A stretch of DNA of 64,000 bases from Verrucomicrobiaceae bacterium (GCA_028293825.1 JAQGNY010000049.1:35246-99245); one strand, 5' to 3'. Positions 36,975 to 47,245 are shown, counted from the first letter of the stretch. Notes: generated by a model not told the origin, from the letters alone. Made by a program: numbers and translations.

Positions 36975-37322
36975 ATGACCGATGAACAACTGAAACAACT
37001 CGTTATCGAGGCGCTCGAAGACCTCAAAGGAAAAGACATCGTCGCGCTCAATGTGAGCAAGCTGACCAACGTTGCCGACCACATGGTGTTTTGCAGCGGC
37101 ACGTCGAATCGTCATGTGAAATCGCTGGCCGATAACGCCGCGCTGCAAGCAAAAAAACGCGGCGTGAAAATTCTCGGTATCGAAGGCGAAATCGAGGGCG
37201 AGTGGGTGTTGGTCGATTTCGGCGATGTGATCGTGCATGTGATGCTGCCGGAAACACGCGCGTTTTACGATCTCGAACGCATGTGGTCGCTACCCGCGGT
37301 CAGCGCGCCGTCGCAACCTTAA
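36975..37322 (+). CDS. rsfS: Ribosome silencing factor RsfS
   Basis: A 115-residue protein from the ATG at 36975 with the family core [19 protein letters not shown], the segment [14 protein letters not shown], and [14 protein letters not shown]. Role: binds uL14 and blocks subunit joining when nutrients are short. It lies between nadD and rlmH, the usual order. Confidence 0.96.
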   Translation: MTDEQLKQLVIEALEDLKGKDIVALNVSKLTNVADHMVFCSGTSNRHVKSLADNAALQAKKRGVKILGIEGEIEGEWVLVDFGDVIVHVMLPETRAFYDLERMWSLPAVSAPSQP

Positions 37323-37345
37323 ACGTCTTGCGCTGAGCTTTTTCA

Positions 37346-37816
37346 ATGCGCGTTAGCTTGATTGCCGTCGGTACGCGCATGCCTGCCTGGGTCGAGGCGG
37401 GGGTGAATGAATACCGCAAACGTCTGCCCGCCGAACTGCAATTGGATATTCGTGAAATTGCGCTCGCCAAGCGCGGTAAAAATGCGGATATTGCACGCGC
37501 GATGCAGCAGGAAGGCAGCGCGATGCTGGCAGCGATCGCGCCGCGCGATGTCGTTATCGCGCTCGATGTGCTCGGCAAAGCGATTTCCACCGAACAACTG
37601 GCGCAACGGATCGCGCAGTGGCAATTGACTGGCGACAACATCAGCCTGCTGGTGGGCGGTCCCGACGGTTTGGCGCGCGAATGTTTGGATAAATCGAGCG
37701 AACGCTGGTCGTTGTCCGCGCTGACCTTGCCGCACCCGCTGGTGCGCGTGGTATTCGCCGAACAGATTTATCGCGCCTGGAGCATCAACCACAATCATCC
37801 GTACCACCGCGCCTGA
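37346..37816 (+). CDS. rlmH: 23S rRNA (pseudouridine1915-N3)-methyltransferase
   Basis: A 156-residue SPOUT-family protein (E. coli 155). It starts MRVSLIAVGTRMPAWVEAG and ends with SALTLPHPLVRVVFAEQIYR and the conserved NHNHPYHR tail. The knot region is SLLVGGPDGLA. Role: methylation of pseudouridine 1915 in 23S rRNA. 23 bp after rsfS. Confidence 0.96.
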   Translation: MRVSLIAVGTRMPAWVEAGVNEYRKRLPAELQLDIREIALAKRGKNADIARAMQQEGSAMLAAIAPRDVVIALDVLGKAISTEQLAQRIAQWQLTGDNISLLVGGPDGLARECLDKSSERWSLSALTLPHPLVRVVFAEQIYRAWSINHNHPYHRA

Positions 37817-37907
37817 TGCATTAAACGCAGGGCCGATGATTGCCAAGTCAACGGATTAGCTGGGCCAACTGAATAGCCAATCCAACTGAATATTATCGAT
37901 TGATCGC

Positions 37908-39788
37908 ATGGCCGAACGGCTCACATTAAAAGACCCGTATACCGAAGTCCGCATTTTCACTGCGCGTATTTTGGTGGCCGCGGCCATCGTTGTGCTGTGT
38001 TTTTGCGCGCTGTTGTATCGCTACGCCGATCTGCAAATCAATCAGTACGAAAAATACCGCACTGAATCCGAGCGCAACCGCGTGCAGCTGCAACCGCTGC
38101 CGCCTAAGCGCGGGCTGATTTACGATCGCAACGGGCTAATTCTGGCCGACAACTCGCCGAGCTACAGCCTGACCGTGATCAAGGAGCGCGTCGGCGATTT
38201 GAACAAAGCGTTGGCGTTGGTGCGCTCGCTGGTGTCGATCGATGATGACGATGTCGATAAATTTATGGAGCGTCTCGGCGACCGCTATCCATACCAGTCA
38301 GTGCCATTGAAGTTTCGCCTCACCGAAGAAGAAATCGCGATTCTGTCGATCAACCGCTACCGCTTGCCGGGCATGGAAGTCGAAGCGGAGTTCGTGCGCA
38401 GTTATCCGCACGGCGAGTTGTTCGCGCACGCGCTCGGCTACGTCGGTCGTATCAGCGAGAAGGAATTGAAATCGCTCAATCCCGAGCAGGTGCTGAACTA
38501 CAGCGGCACCCATTACATGGGCAAGATTGGCGTCGAGCGTTACTACGAAGATCAGCTGCACGGCAAAGTCGGCTATCAGAACGTTGAAACCAATGCGCGC
38601 GGCCGGGTGTTGCGCGTGCTGGAGCGCAGCGAGCCGACCTCGGGCGTGGATATCGAGCTATTTCTCGATGCGAAATTGCAGCAAATCGCGCAGGAAGCGC
38701 TGGGCGATAATCGCGGCTCGGTAGTCGCCATCGATCCAAAAACCGGCGGCATTCTGGCCCTGGTCAGCACGCCGGCGTTCGATCCGAATTTGTTCGTGAC
38801 CGGCATCAGCGGCCCGGCTTACGCGGCGCTGCGCGATTCGCCCGATATGCCGTTGTACAACCGCGCGCTGCAGGGCACCTATCCGCCGGGTTCGACGATG
38901 AAGCCCTTTTATGCGCTGGCCGGTCTGAGTTACGGCGTGGTTACGCCGACCACGCGCGTCAGCGACCCGGGTTTTTATCAATTGCCGAACGATAGTCGCC
39001 AGTACCGCGACTGGCGCCGTGGCGGCCACGGTTCGGTCGATGTGCGGCAGGCAATCGAGCAGTCGTGCGATGTGTTTTTTTACGATCTCGCGCACAAATT
39101 GACCATCGACCGGTTGCACGATTTTGCCGCGCAATTCGGCTTTGGCGAGCCGACTGGCATCGATAACACCAGCGAGCGCGGCGGTGTCATGCCCTCGCGC
39201 GAATGGAAGCGCAAGGTCAAAAAGGTGGCCTGGTATCCGGGCGAAACGCTGAGCGCCGGTATCGGCCAGGGTTACGTGCTGGCGACGCCGCTGCAACTCG
39301 CGGTCGCTACCGCGACCATCGCCAATCGCGGCGAGCGATTCGAGCCGCGTCTGGTAAAAAGCGTCAACGGCCAGGTGTTACCGGTGCCGGAAGCCCGCCA
39401 TATCGAGTTGCCGGCGGATATTTGGAAGGTTGTTATCGAAGGCATGGAAGATGTGGTGCACGGCGAGCGCGGCACTGCCAAAACCATGGGCAAAACTCTG
39501 ACGTATCGGATGGCGGGCAAAACCGGCTCGGCGCAGGTGGTCGGTTACGCGCAGGGCATCAAATACGATGTGTCGCAGGTTGCCAAGCGCAAGCGCGATC
39601 ATGCCTGGTTCATCGCCTTCGCGCCGATCGACGATCCTAAAATCGCCATCGCCGTATTGGTTGAAAATGGCGAGCACGGCGCTTCGGCGGCGTCGCCCAT
39701 TGCAAAAAAAATCGCCGACGCGTACCTGCTCGGCATCGACGCGCCGTTGGTTCCAGCCGGCACCGACGGTGAGGGTGTGCTCGAATGA
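37908..39788 (+). CDS. mrdA: Penicillin-binding protein 2
   Basis: A 626-residue class B PBP. One N-terminal helix (about 19-42) and a dimerisation region (residues ~65-230) precede the transpeptidase domain. SxxK is YPPGSTMKPF, the SxN position is EQSCDVFF, and KTGSAQ is the KTG box. Role: transpeptidase of cell elongation, working with RodA and the rod complex. Its stop overlaps the rodA start by ATGA. Confidence 0.96.
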   Translation: MAERLTLKDPYTEVRIFTARILVAAAIVVLCFCALLYRYADLQINQYEKYRTESERNRVQLQPLPPKRGLIYDRNGLILADNSPSYSLTVIKERVGDLNKALALVRSLVSIDDDDVDKFMERLGDRYPYQSVPLKFRLTEEEIAILSINRYRLPGMEVEAEFVRSYPHGELFAHALGYVGRISEKELKSLNPEQVLNYSGTHYMGKIGVERYYEDQLHGKVGYQNVETNARGRVLRVLERSEPTSGVDIELFLDAKLQQIAQEALGDNRGSVVAIDPKTGGILALVSTPAFDPNLFVTGISGPAYAALRDSPDMPLYNRALQGTYPPGSTMKPFYALAGLSYGVVTPTTRVSDPGFYQLPNDSRQYRDWRRGGHGSVDVRQAIEQSCDVFFYDLAHKLTIDRLHDFAAQFGFGEPTGIDNTSERGGVMPSREWKRKVKKVAWYPGETLSAGIGQGYVLATPLQLAVATATIANRGERFEPRLVKSVNGQVLPVPEARHIELPADIWKVVIEGMEDVVHGERGTAKTMGKTLTYRMAGKTGSAQVVGYAQGIKYDVSQVAKRKRDHAWFIAFAPIDDPKIAIAVLVENGEHGASAASPIAKKIADAYLLGIDAPLVPAGTDGEGVLE

Positions 39789-40930
39789 AATATGGCGATT
39801 ACGTGCGGCAAATGCCAGCCGGCACCAATGAATTGTCGCGCCGGCGCGGGGTATTCGAGCGCCTACATATCGATTGGATTCTGCTCGGATTACTTATGGC
39901 ACTGACCGCATTCGGCTTGATCGTGCTGTATAGCGCCAGCGATCACAGCCTGCCCACAGTGTTCAAGCAGGGCCGGTTTTTTCTGATCGCTTACTGCTCA
40001 ATGCTCGTGATCGCGCAGCTCGATTTGGAGCGCATCAAGCGGTTCGCGCCGTGGGCGTATCTGGGCGGCTTGACGCTGCTATTGCTGGTGCCGGTGATGG
40101 GCACGATTGCGAAAGGCGCGAAACGCTGGCTCAGCATTGGCGGCTTTCAATTTCAGCCGTCGGAGGTAATGAAGCTGGCGGTGCCGATGGCGGTGGCGTG
40201 GTATCTGGCCGCGCGAATTTTGCCGCCGCGGCTGAAGCATATCGTGCTGGCTCTGGCGATTATTTTCATGCCGACGCTGCTGGTCGCCGCGCAACCGGAT
40301 TTGGGCACCGCGATTTTGATCGCGGCGGCCGGATCGTTCGTGTTGTTGCTGGCGGGTCTGAGTTGGCGCTATATCGCGGCGGCAGTGGCCGCGCTGGCGG
40401 CAGCGGCGTATCCGCTGTGGGAATATGTGCTGCACGACTACCAGCGCAAACGCATTCTGACCTTATTGAATCCGGAAGAAGATAAACTGGGCGCCGGCTG
40501 GAACATCATCCAGTCGAAAACGGCGATCGGCTCCGGCGGGTTTTACGGCAAGGGCTGGTTGCAGGGCACGCAATCGCACCTCGACTTTTTACCCGAGGGC
40601 CATACCGATTTCATCATCGCGGTGCTGTCCGAGGAGTGGGGCTTACGCGGCGTGTTGTTTCTGCTGACGCTGTATCTGGCGATTATCGTGCGCGGCATGT
40701 GGATCGCCGTGCACGCTCAGCACTGCTTCGGTCGGCTGCTGGCCGGCAGCATGGTGCTGACATTTTTTGTGTACGTGTTCGTGAATATGGGTATGGTTTC
40801 CGGGCTGTTGCCGGTGGTCGGCGTGCCGCTGCCGCTGATCAGTCAGGGCGGTACTGCGCTGGTGGTGCTGTTTGCCGGGTTTGGTTTGCTGATGGCAATC
40901 GCCAGCGAAAAACGGATTTTGAGTCAGTAG
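39785..40930 (+). CDS. rodA: Peptidoglycan glycosyltransferase RodA
   Basis: A 381-residue SEDS protein with about ten membrane helices. The signature motifs are GAKRWLSIGGFQFQPSEVMK, LVAAQPDLGTAILI, LPEGHTDFIIAVLSEEWG and PLPLISQGGTAL. Role: polymerises lipid II during elongation, as a pair with PBP2. Coupled to mrdA. Confidence 0.96.
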   Translation: MKYGDYVRQMPAGTNELSRRRGVFERLHIDWILLGLLMALTAFGLIVLYSASDHSLPTVFKQGRFFLIAYCSMLVIAQLDLERIKRFAPWAYLGGLTLLLLVPVMGTIAKGAKRWLSIGGFQFQPSEVMKLAVPMAVAWYLAARILPPRLKHIVLALAIIFMPTLLVAAQPDLGTAILIAAAGSFVLLLAGLSWRYIAAAVAALAAAAYPLWEYVLHDYQRKRILTLLNPEEDKLGAGWNIIQSKTAIGSGGFYGKGWLQGTQSHLDFLPEGHTDFIIAVLSEEWGLRGVLFLLTLYLAIIVRGMWIAVHAQHCFGRLLAGSMVLTFFVYVFVNMGMVSGLLPVVGVPLPLISQGGTALVVLFAGFGLLMAIASEKRILSQ

Positions 40931-41017
40931 TTCGGCTTGTCGGGCGGTAGATTGAACCCGCTCAAGTCACGGTTGGATTTGTTTCAGTCAATGTCGAATG
41001 ACTAATGGTGTAGCCAA

Positions 41018-42025
41018 TTGTTGGGAAAAAGTTTCGTACACAGTTTTACGCGCAGCGCGCGCTGGATTGTTGCCGGCTGGCTCGGATTAAGTGTCTGCGC
41101 ATCTGCCGATTACAGCCAGCATCCGCAAGCCAATGCATTTGTCGACGAAATGGTGAAGCAGCACGGCTTCAAACGCGAAGAGATGGTGCAATGGCTGAGT
41201 CGCGCCGAGCGCCAACAGTCGGTGCTCGACGCGATTGCGCGCCCGGCCGAAAAAGCCAAGCCGTGGAAGGACTACCGCAAACTGTTTGTAACCACCGATC
41301 GCATCCAGCAGGGCGTCGCCTTTTGGCGCGATCATGCGGCGTCACTGACGCGCGCCGAGCGCGTATCGGGCGTGCCGGCCGGAATAATCGTCGCGATCCT
41401 TGGCGTCGAAACCCGTTATGGCCGCAATACCGGCAATTACCGCGTGCTCGACTCGCTGACCACTCTGAGCTTCGATTACCCGCCGCGCGCCGACTTTTTT
41501 CGCAGTCAATTGGTCGAGTTCTTCCTGATGACGCGCGAACAAAAACTCGCGCCCGACCGCGTGCTCGGCTCCTACGCCGGCGCCATGGGTTTCGGCCAGT
41601 TCATGCCGAGCAGCTATCGCAAGTTCGCAGTGGATTTCGACGGCGACGGTGAAATCGACATCGTCAACGATATCGACGATGCCATCGGCAGCGTCGCCAA
41701 CTATTTGAAAGAATACGGCTGGCAGCGCGGCGGCCTGATCGTGACCAAGGCGCAGGTGAAAGAACCGCTGCCGGACGGCCTGTTGCGCGAAGTGCTGGAG
41801 CCGGTGACGACGCTGGCCGATTACAAACGCAAATCGATTGCGAGTGTGGCGGTGCTGCCGGATAGCACGCTGGCGGCGCTGTTCCTGCTCGATGGCGACA
41901 ACGGCAACGAGTACTGGCTGGCGCTGAATAATTTTTATGTGATCACGCGTTACAACCGCAGCCAGATGTACGCGCTGGCCGTGGTGCAGTTGAGCGAGGA
42001 AATCACCGCGCAATGGTCGCGTTGA
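41018..42025 (+). CDS. mltB: Membrane-bound lytic murein transglycosylase B
   Basis: A 335-residue protein starting at TTG (no in-frame ATG is available upstream before a stop). The signal-like N-terminus FTRSARWIVAGWLGLSVCAS has no clear lipobox, so it may be soluble periplasmic like SltB. The catalytic glutamate is in GVETRYGRNTGNYRVLDSL, and SYAGAMGFGQFMPSSY is family-specific. Role: cleaves glycan strands with anhydro product. TGATG links it to rlpA. Confidence 0.92.
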   Translation: MLGKSFVHSFTRSARWIVAGWLGLSVCASADYSQHPQANAFVDEMVKQHGFKREEMVQWLSRAERQQSVLDAIARPAEKAKPWKDYRKLFVTTDRIQQGVAFWRDHAASLTRAERVSGVPAGIIVAILGVETRYGRNTGNYRVLDSLTTLSFDYPPRADFFRSQLVEFFLMTREQKLAPDRVLGSYAGAMGFGQFMPSSYRKFAVDFDGDGEIDIVNDIDDAIGSVANYLKEYGWQRGGLIVTKAQVKEPLPDGLLREVLEPVTTLADYKRKSIASVAVLPDSTLAALFLLDGDNGNEYWLALNNFYVITRYNRSQMYALAVVQLSEEITAQWSR

Positions 42026-42984
42026 TGCAGCGGTTATTCGCCGGCATTGTGGTCGCGGTATTGCTGGCAGCCTGCGGCCACACGCCGGGGCGTAGCGATG
42101 GCGCGCCGACGCGTAAATTAAATCCGAACGACATCAAAGACGCGACGCCGCAGCGCGAACCGATCACCCGCGCCGGTAACAAAAGCCCCTACACCGTACT
42201 TGGCCAAACCTATGTGTTGCTGCCGTCGGCGAAGGGTTATCGCGCCACCGGCATTGCCTCTTGGTACGGCACTAAGTTTCACGGCGAAAGCACCGCCAAT
42301 GGCGACCGCTACGATTTGTACGGCATGACCGCCGCGCATAAAACGCTGCCGATTCCGAGCTATGTGCTGGTGACCAATTTGGAAAACAATCGTCAGGCTA
42401 TCGTGCGCGTTAACGATCGCGGGCCATTTGTCGGCAATCGCGTGATCGATTTGTCGTATGCGGCCGCCACCAAGCTCGGTTATGCCGACAAAGGCACCGC
42501 GTTTGTGGAAGTGGCCGCCATCGACGTGGATAATTGGCCGCCGCGCACGGTACCGGACGCCACGCCACCGGTGACAGCGCCGCTGTTGCAGACGCCGGCG
42601 CAACAATCGGCGGCGGCTACTGCACCGTTGAACCCGGGGCCGAGCACTGCGGCGGCGCCGATATCCGCGACGTCTTCGACCCCTGCCGTAGCGAACGCTG
42701 CAACGGTTGATGGACCGGTGCCGACGGCGTTTACGCCGGGAAATTACTTCGTGCAGGTCGGTGCATTTTCGCTGCGCGATGCGGCCGAGAAATTGCGCGC
42801 GCGGCTGGCTAATGCACAGCAATATCCAGTCAGCGTGCAACCGACCAGCGCTGCGCCGGTCTTATACCGCGTCCGCGTTGGACCCTTTGCCGAGCGCGCA
42901 GCGGCGGAGCGGGTGCGCGGCGAACTGCTCGAAAAACACATGAGTGACACTGCGCGCGTTGTCGAGAACGACCGCGCCCGTTAA
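42025..42984 (+). CDS. rlpA: Septal-ring lytic transglycosylase lipoprotein RlpA
   Basis: A lipoprotein of about 319 residues from the ATG at 42025, which overlaps the mltB stop; ATG 42013 is the alternative. The lipobox is LLAAC. The double-psi barrel (about 70-165) has GIASWYGTKFHGESTANGD and RVNDRGPFVGNRVIDLS, with the conserved aspartate and histidine. A Pro/Ala/Thr linker leads to a C-terminal SPOR domain (FVQVGAFSLRDAAEKL). Role: cleaves stem-free peptidoglycan, located by SPOR. Confidence 0.94.
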   Translation: MQRLFAGIVVAVLLAACGHTPGRSDGAPTRKLNPNDIKDATPQREPITRAGNKSPYTVLGQTYVLLPSAKGYRATGIASWYGTKFHGESTANGDRYDLYGMTAAHKTLPIPSYVLVTNLENNRQAIVRVNDRGPFVGNRVIDLSYAAATKLGYADKGTAFVEVAAIDVDNWPPRTVPDATPPVTAPLLQTPAQQSAAATAPLNPGPSTAAAPISATSSTPAVANAATVDGPVPTAFTPGNYFVQVGAFSLRDAAEKLRARLANAQQYPVSVQPTSAAPVLYRVRVGPFAERAAAERVRGELLEKHMSDTARVVENDRAR

Positions 42985-43046
42985 ATCGGCCAAGCACCGC
43001 GTGTGTTTGGCCAATCGTATCGATACCGAATTTTTTTGGAGGATCA

Positions 43047-44237
43047 ATGAAGAAAATTATTGCGCTGGTTGCGGCCGCGAGTTTGTCACTGGCAGCAACG
43101 GCACAGGCGCCGCAGCAGACGCCGATTCTCAATCCGATTCCGCAGGCGACGCCATCGGCGCCGACCATCAATGCCAAAGCCTTCATCATGATCGATGCCG
43201 ACAGCGGCCGCGTGCTGGCGGAAAACAACGCCGATGTGCGCCTGGCGCCGGCCAGCCTGACCAAGTTGATGACCAGTTACGTGCTGTCTTACGAGCTGGA
43301 GCAGGGCCACGTCCACAACGACGATATGGTCACGATCAGCAAAAGTGCGTGGACGCAAAATCCCGAGTTCAAAGAATCGTCGTTGATGTTTATTCAGGTC
43401 GGCACGCAGGTGAAACTGCACGACCTGCATCAGGGCATCGTGGTGTCGTCGGGCAACGATGCCACCACGGCGGTGGCGGAATATCTGGCCGGCAGCGACA
43501 GCGCTTTTGCCGATGTGATGAACCAGCATGCGCAAAAACTCGGTATGACCAACACGCATTTTGTGAATTCGCACGGCCTGCCCGACCCGAATCACTACAC
43601 CACCGCGCGCGATTTGGCGCTGCTGTCGCAGGGCATCATCAAATTTGCGCACGAGTACGAGCTTTATAAAGAGCAGGAGTTCACTTACAACAATATTCAT
43701 CAGTACAACCGCAACGGCTTGCTGAAGCGCGATCCGACCGTCGACGGTTTGAAAACCGGCCACACGCAGGAAGCCGGTTATTGTCTGGTGTCGTCGGCGT
43801 TGCGCAACGGCCAGCGGCTGATCACGGTGGTGTTGGGCGCGGACAGCATCAACATGCGCGAACAGGAAACGGAGAAGCTGCTCGCCTACGGTTTCCGCTA
43901 TTTCGAAACCAGCAAGGTTTATCAAAAACGCGCTGAAGTCGCACACCCGCGCGTCTGGGGCGGCAGCAAAGACGAAGTCAAACTCGGCGTCGATAAAGAC
44001 ATCGCGCTGACGTATCCGCGCGGCAAGCGCGAAAGCATTCAAGCCGCGATGAATATAGAGAAATACCCGCATGCACCGATTGAAGCCGGCCAGGCTGTCG
44101 GCGAAATGGTGGTAACGCTCGACGGCGAAACCATTTTCAAGACGCCACTGGTCGCGCTCGAAGCAGTCGATAAGGGCGGTATCTTCCACCGCATTTGGGA
44201 TGCACTGGTGTTGTTCGTCACCAAGTTGCTGAGCTGA
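43047..44237 (+). CDS. dacA: D-alanyl-D-alanine carboxypeptidase (PBP5 type)
   Basis: A 396-residue protein with GGAGG before its ATG. Signal peptide about 1-22. The active motifs are SLTK (PASLTKLMTSY), SGN (VVSSGNDAT) and KTG (DGLKTGHT). A beta-rich C-terminal domain and an amphipathic helix end (WDALVLFVTKLLS) hold it to the inner membrane. Role: removes the terminal D-Ala of stem peptides. Confidence 0.96.
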   Translation: MKKIIALVAAASLSLAATAQAPQQTPILNPIPQATPSAPTINAKAFIMIDADSGRVLAENNADVRLAPASLTKLMTSYVLSYELEQGHVHNDDMVTISKSAWTQNPEFKESSLMFIQVGTQVKLHDLHQGIVVSSGNDATTAVAEYLAGSDSAFADVMNQHAQKLGMTNTHFVNSHGLPDPNHYTTARDLALLSQGIIKFAHEYELYKEQEFTYNNIHQYNRNGLLKRDPTVDGLKTGHTQEAGYCLVSSALRNGQRLITVVLGADSINMREQETEKLLAYGFRYFETSKVYQKRAEVAHPRVWGGSKDEVKLGVDKDIALTYPRGKRESIQAAMNIEKYPHAPIEAGQAVGEMVVTLDGETIFKTPLVALEAVDKGGIFHRIWDALVLFVTKLLS

Positions 44238-44243
44238 AATCCA

Positions 44244-45092
44244 ATGACCACGGTTTATCTCAATGGCCAGTATCTGCCGGCGGAGCACGCGCAGATATCG
44301 GTGATGGACCGTGGTTTTTTGTTCGGCGATGGTGTTTATGAAGTGATTCCGGTGTTCGGCGGCCGTTGTTTTCGGCTCGACGAACATCTGGACCGGCTCG
44401 ATTACAGCCTGCGCGAAACCGCTATCGCGCAGCCGCTGACGCGCGCGCAATGGCTGGAGATATTCGAGCACTTGATTGCGGCCTACGGCGGAGGCGATCA
44501 GGCCATTTATATTCAGATCACGCGCGGCATAGCGGCGACGCGCGAATTTAAATTTCCTGAGCAGACCGTGCCGACCGTGTTCGCGATGAGCCGCGTGTTG
44601 GCGCCTGCGCCTGAAGAAGCGCCGGCGCCGATTGCGGTGATAACGGTGGACGATATTCGCTGGCAGCGCTGTGATATCAAAAGCACATCGCTGCTCGCCG
44701 GCGTATTGATGACGCAGCAGGCGCTGCATGCCGGCGCGCGCGAGGCAATTTTGCTGCGCGACGGTGTCGTGCTCGAGGGTGCCAGCAGCAATGTGTTCGC
44801 GGTCACCGACGGCGTTTTGTACACTGCGGCGAAGGATCATCGGATTTTGGCCGGTATCACGCGCGATTTAATCGTCGAACTGGTACAGCAAAAAGGGCTC
44901 GAATTTCGCGAGCAGGCATTGCCCACCGCGCAGTTGAGCAGCGCCAGCGAAGTGTGGATCAGCAGTTCGACGCGCGAGATGGTCGCGGTGACGCAGCTCG
45001 ATGGCAAGGCTGTCGGCAGCGGGGAAATCGGTCCGGTCTATCGGCAGGTGTGGCAGTGGTATCGCGAGTACCGTAAAAGCTTTTCGCGGTAG
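44244..45092 (+). CDS. dat: D-amino acid aminotransferase
   Basis: A 282-residue fold-type IV PLP enzyme. The PLP lysine is K146 in RCDIKSTSLLAGV, and GASSNVFAVTDG and GITRDLIVEL are conserved. The D-specific family (Dat) is indicated by length, VMDRGFLFGDGVYEV and the location between dacA and ybeD, as in many non-enteric Gammaproteobacteria. Role: D-Ala/D-Glu interconversion, fitting with cell-wall precursor supply or recycling of D-Ala released by DacA. Confidence 0.9.
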   Translation: MTTVYLNGQYLPAEHAQISVMDRGFLFGDGVYEVIPVFGGRCFRLDEHLDRLDYSLRETAIAQPLTRAQWLEIFEHLIAAYGGGDQAIYIQITRGIAATREFKFPEQTVPTVFAMSRVLAPAPEEAPAPIAVITVDDIRWQRCDIKSTSLLAGVLMTQQALHAGAREAILLRDGVVLEGASSNVFAVTDGVLYTAAKDHRILAGITRDLIVELVQQKGLEFREQALPTAQLSSASEVWISSSTREMVAVTQLDGKAVGSGEIGPVYRQVWQWYREYRKSFSR

Positions 45093-45130
45093 CGATTTTC
45101 AGTTTTCGAACGCGACTTTTCAGCTTTCAA

Positions 45131-45421
45131 ATGCAAGTGTCGGTGATGACTATGGTCGATATGGAACCGCCAAAAATTGTTTTTCCGTGCGCCTATCCGT
45201 TGAAAGTGGTCGGTCATGCGGCGGAAGATTTTCGCGACTTCGTGGTGGACGTGCTGCGTCGCCACGCCGGCGATATCGATGAAACAATTATCGATGTGCG
45301 CGAAAGCAGCGGCGGGCGATATTTGTCGGTGCGCGTGACCATTACCGCGACTGGGGAAGAACAATTGAAAGCCCTTTTCAACGAGTTAAAAGCATCTGGC
45401 CGAGTCCAGGTGGTGCTTTGA
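45131..45421 (+). CDS. ybeD: DUF493 (YbeD) family protein
   Basis: A 96-residue protein with an ACT-like alpha-beta fold: [17 protein letters not shown] at the start and [18 protein letters not shown] later. E. coli YbeD is 87 residues; ATG 45149 or 45161 may be the true start. Role is unknown, perhaps allosteric control linked to lipoate. Next to lipB. Confidence 0.92.
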   Translation: MQVSVMTMVDMEPPKIVFPCAYPLKVVGHAAEDFRDFVVDVLRRHAGDIDETIIDVRESSGGRYLSVRVTITATGEEQLKALFNELKASGRVQVVL

Positions 45422-45443
45422 TGCGTACTCAGGAGATGCGGTA

Positions 45444-46097
45444 ATGCAGTTGCGAATTCGCAAACTCGGTCTCGCCGATTATCAAACCGTGTGGGACGCG
45501 ATGCGCACCTTCACCGAAACGCGCGGACCGGAAACGCCCGATGAAGTCTGGTTGCTGCAGCACCCGCGCGTATTCACGCAAGGTCAGGCCGGCAAGGCCG
45601 AGCATGTCATCGCGCCCGGCGATATTCCGGTGATTCAAGTCGATCGCGGCGGGCAGGTCACGTATCACGGCCCCGGCCAAATCGTCGGCTATTTATTGAT
45701 TGATTTGCGTCGGCGCAAACTCGGCGTGCGCGACTTGGTAACTGCCATCGAAAACAGCATTATTTCTGTGCTGGCCGGTTACGGCGTCGAATCTTCCGCA
45801 AAGCCCGATGCGCCCGGCGTGTATTTGCCGAGCGGCGCGAAAATCGCCGCGCTCGGTTTGCGTGTGCGGCGCGGTTGCACGTTTCACGGCTTGAGCTTGA
45901 ATGTGGATATGGATCTGGAGCCGTACGCGCGCATCAATCCGTGCGGTTTTAGCGGTTTGCAGGTGACGCAGATGCGCGATTTGGTCGAGAGCGTACCGAC
46001 GCTTGCAACGCTGGAGCAACAACTCAGCGATGCGTTGTGCGGGCAGCTCGACTACGATCCCAGTACGGTTTTGATTGAAACGCGATTACCCGAATAG
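45444..46097 (+). CDS. lipB: Octanoyl-[ACP]:protein N-octanoyltransferase
   Basis: A 217-residue enzyme with [20 protein letters not shown] and [19 protein letters not shown]. The catalytic cysteine is in [14 protein letters not shown] and the lysine in AKIAALG. Role: moves octanoate from ACP to lipoyl domains. Followed by the REP-like region and lipA. Confidence 0.96.
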   Translation: MQLRIRKLGLADYQTVWDAMRTFTETRGPETPDEVWLLQHPRVFTQGQAGKAEHVIAPGDIPVIQVDRGGQVTYHGPGQIVGYLLIDLRRRKLGVRDLVTAIENSIISVLAGYGVESSAKPDAPGVYLPSGAKIAALGLRVRRGCTFHGLSLNVDMDLEPYARINPCGFSGLQVTQMRDLVESVPTLATLEQQLSDALCGQLDYDPSTVLIETRLPE

Positions 46098-46115
46098 TTA
46101 CGTCGTGAATACGCG

Positions 46116-46141
46116 GTAGGGCGCGATAAATCGCGCCCTAC
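46116..46141. repeat. REP-like palindrome 1
   Basis: GTAGGGCGCGA, loop TAAA, TCGCGCCCTAC: a perfect 11-base inverted repeat 18 bases after the lipB stop. Its loop is the complement of that of the second element at 46207, so the two are in opposite orientations. It may also stabilise or end the lipB transcript. TATAAT follows at about 46144. Confidence 0.75.
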
Positions 46142-46206
46142 GAATATAATTTTTGATCCAGCCAGATACGATCAATGCACGCCGCCAGAACTGAATGGAG
46201 GCACCG

Positions 46207-46232
46207 GTAGGGGCGTGATTTATCGCGCCCAC
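46207..46232. repeat. REP-like palindrome 2
   Basis: GTAGGGGCGTGA, loop TTTA, then TCGCGCCCAC. The arms match the element at 46116 with a few changes, and the order is inverted relative to it. The pair with 65 bases between forms a BIME-like unit in the lipB-lipA gap, 26 bases before the lipA start. Confidence 0.75.
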
Positions 46233-46258
46233 ACACGCGAACCAGACGAGATATTGCG

Positions 46259-47245
46259 ATGACTGACAGCACCACGGAAGCGCTCACACCCCAGCCGATC
46301 AAGCCGGTTGTGCGCGGCGAAAAATTGCGCGGCGCGGATAAAGTGGCGCGCATTCCGATCAAGGTTATTCCGACCGTCGAGTTGCCGACCAAGCCGTCGT
46401 GGATTCGCGTGCGCATGCCGGCGAGCCCCGAAGTCGCGCGCATCAAAAGTATTTTGCGCCAACACAAATTGGCTTCGGTTTGCGAAGAGGCGCAGTGCCC
46501 GAATATCGGCGAGTGCTTCAGCGGCGGCACCGCGACTTTTATGATCATGGGTGAAATCTGCACGCGCCGTTGTCCGTTCTGCGATGTGGCGCATGGCCGT
46601 CCGAATGCGCTTGACGTTGACGAGCCGAAAAATCTGGCGCTCGCCATCGCAGAAATGAAATTGAAGTACGTCGTCGTAACGTCGGTCGACCGCGACGATT
46701 TACGCGACGGCGGCGCGCAGCATTTTGCCGACTGTATTCGCCACACGCGCGAATTGTCGCCCGGTATTCGCATCGAAGTGCTGGTACCGGATTTTCGCGG
46801 CCGCATGGATGTGGCGCTCGATATTCTCGAAAGTGGAGCGCCCGATGTGTTCAATCACAATTTGGAAACGGTGCCGAGTTTGTACACCAAGGTGCGTCCC
46901 GGTTCCGATTACGCGTGGTCGTTGTTGTTGCTGAAAAAATATAAAGAGCGCCGTCCCGATGTGCTGACCAAATCCGGTCTGATGCTCGGCCTTGGCGAAA
47001 CCAGCGACGAATTAATTCAGGTGATGCGCGATATGCGCGCGCACAACATCGACATGATTACGCTCGGCCAATATTTGCAACCAAGCCGCGAGCATTTGCC
47101 GGTTTCGCGTTTCGTAACGCCGGACGAGTTCGATGAGTTCGGTCGCATCGCGCATGAGCTGGGTTTTAAAAGTGTCGCCAGCGGTCCGCTGGTGCGCTCG
47201 TCGTATCACGCCGATAAACAAGTCGATTTAAGTCTGCTGAAATAA
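46259..47245 (+). CDS. lipA: Lipoyl synthase
   Basis: A 328-residue radical SAM enzyme. The auxiliary cluster cysteines are C75, C80 and C86 ([12 protein letters not shown]) and the SAM cluster is C101, C105 and C108 (CTRRCPFC). The C-terminal serine ligand lies in [11 protein letters not shown]. Role: inserts two sulphurs into octanoyl groups. It ends the forward block. Confidence 0.97.
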   Translation: MTDSTTEALTPQPIKPVVRGEKLRGADKVARIPIKVIPTVELPTKPSWIRVRMPASPEVARIKSILRQHKLASVCEEAQCPNIGECFSGGTATFMIMGEICTRRCPFCDVAHGRPNALDVDEPKNLALAIAEMKLKYVVVTSVDRDDLRDGGAQHFADCIRHTRELSPGIRIEVLVPDFRGRMDVALDILESGAPDVFNHNLETVPSLYTKVRPGSDYAWSLLLLKKYKERRPDVLTKSGLMLGLGETSDELIQVMRDMRAHNIDMITLGQYLQPSREHLPVSRFVTPDEFDEFGRIAHELGFKSVASGPLVRSSYHADKQVDLSLLK

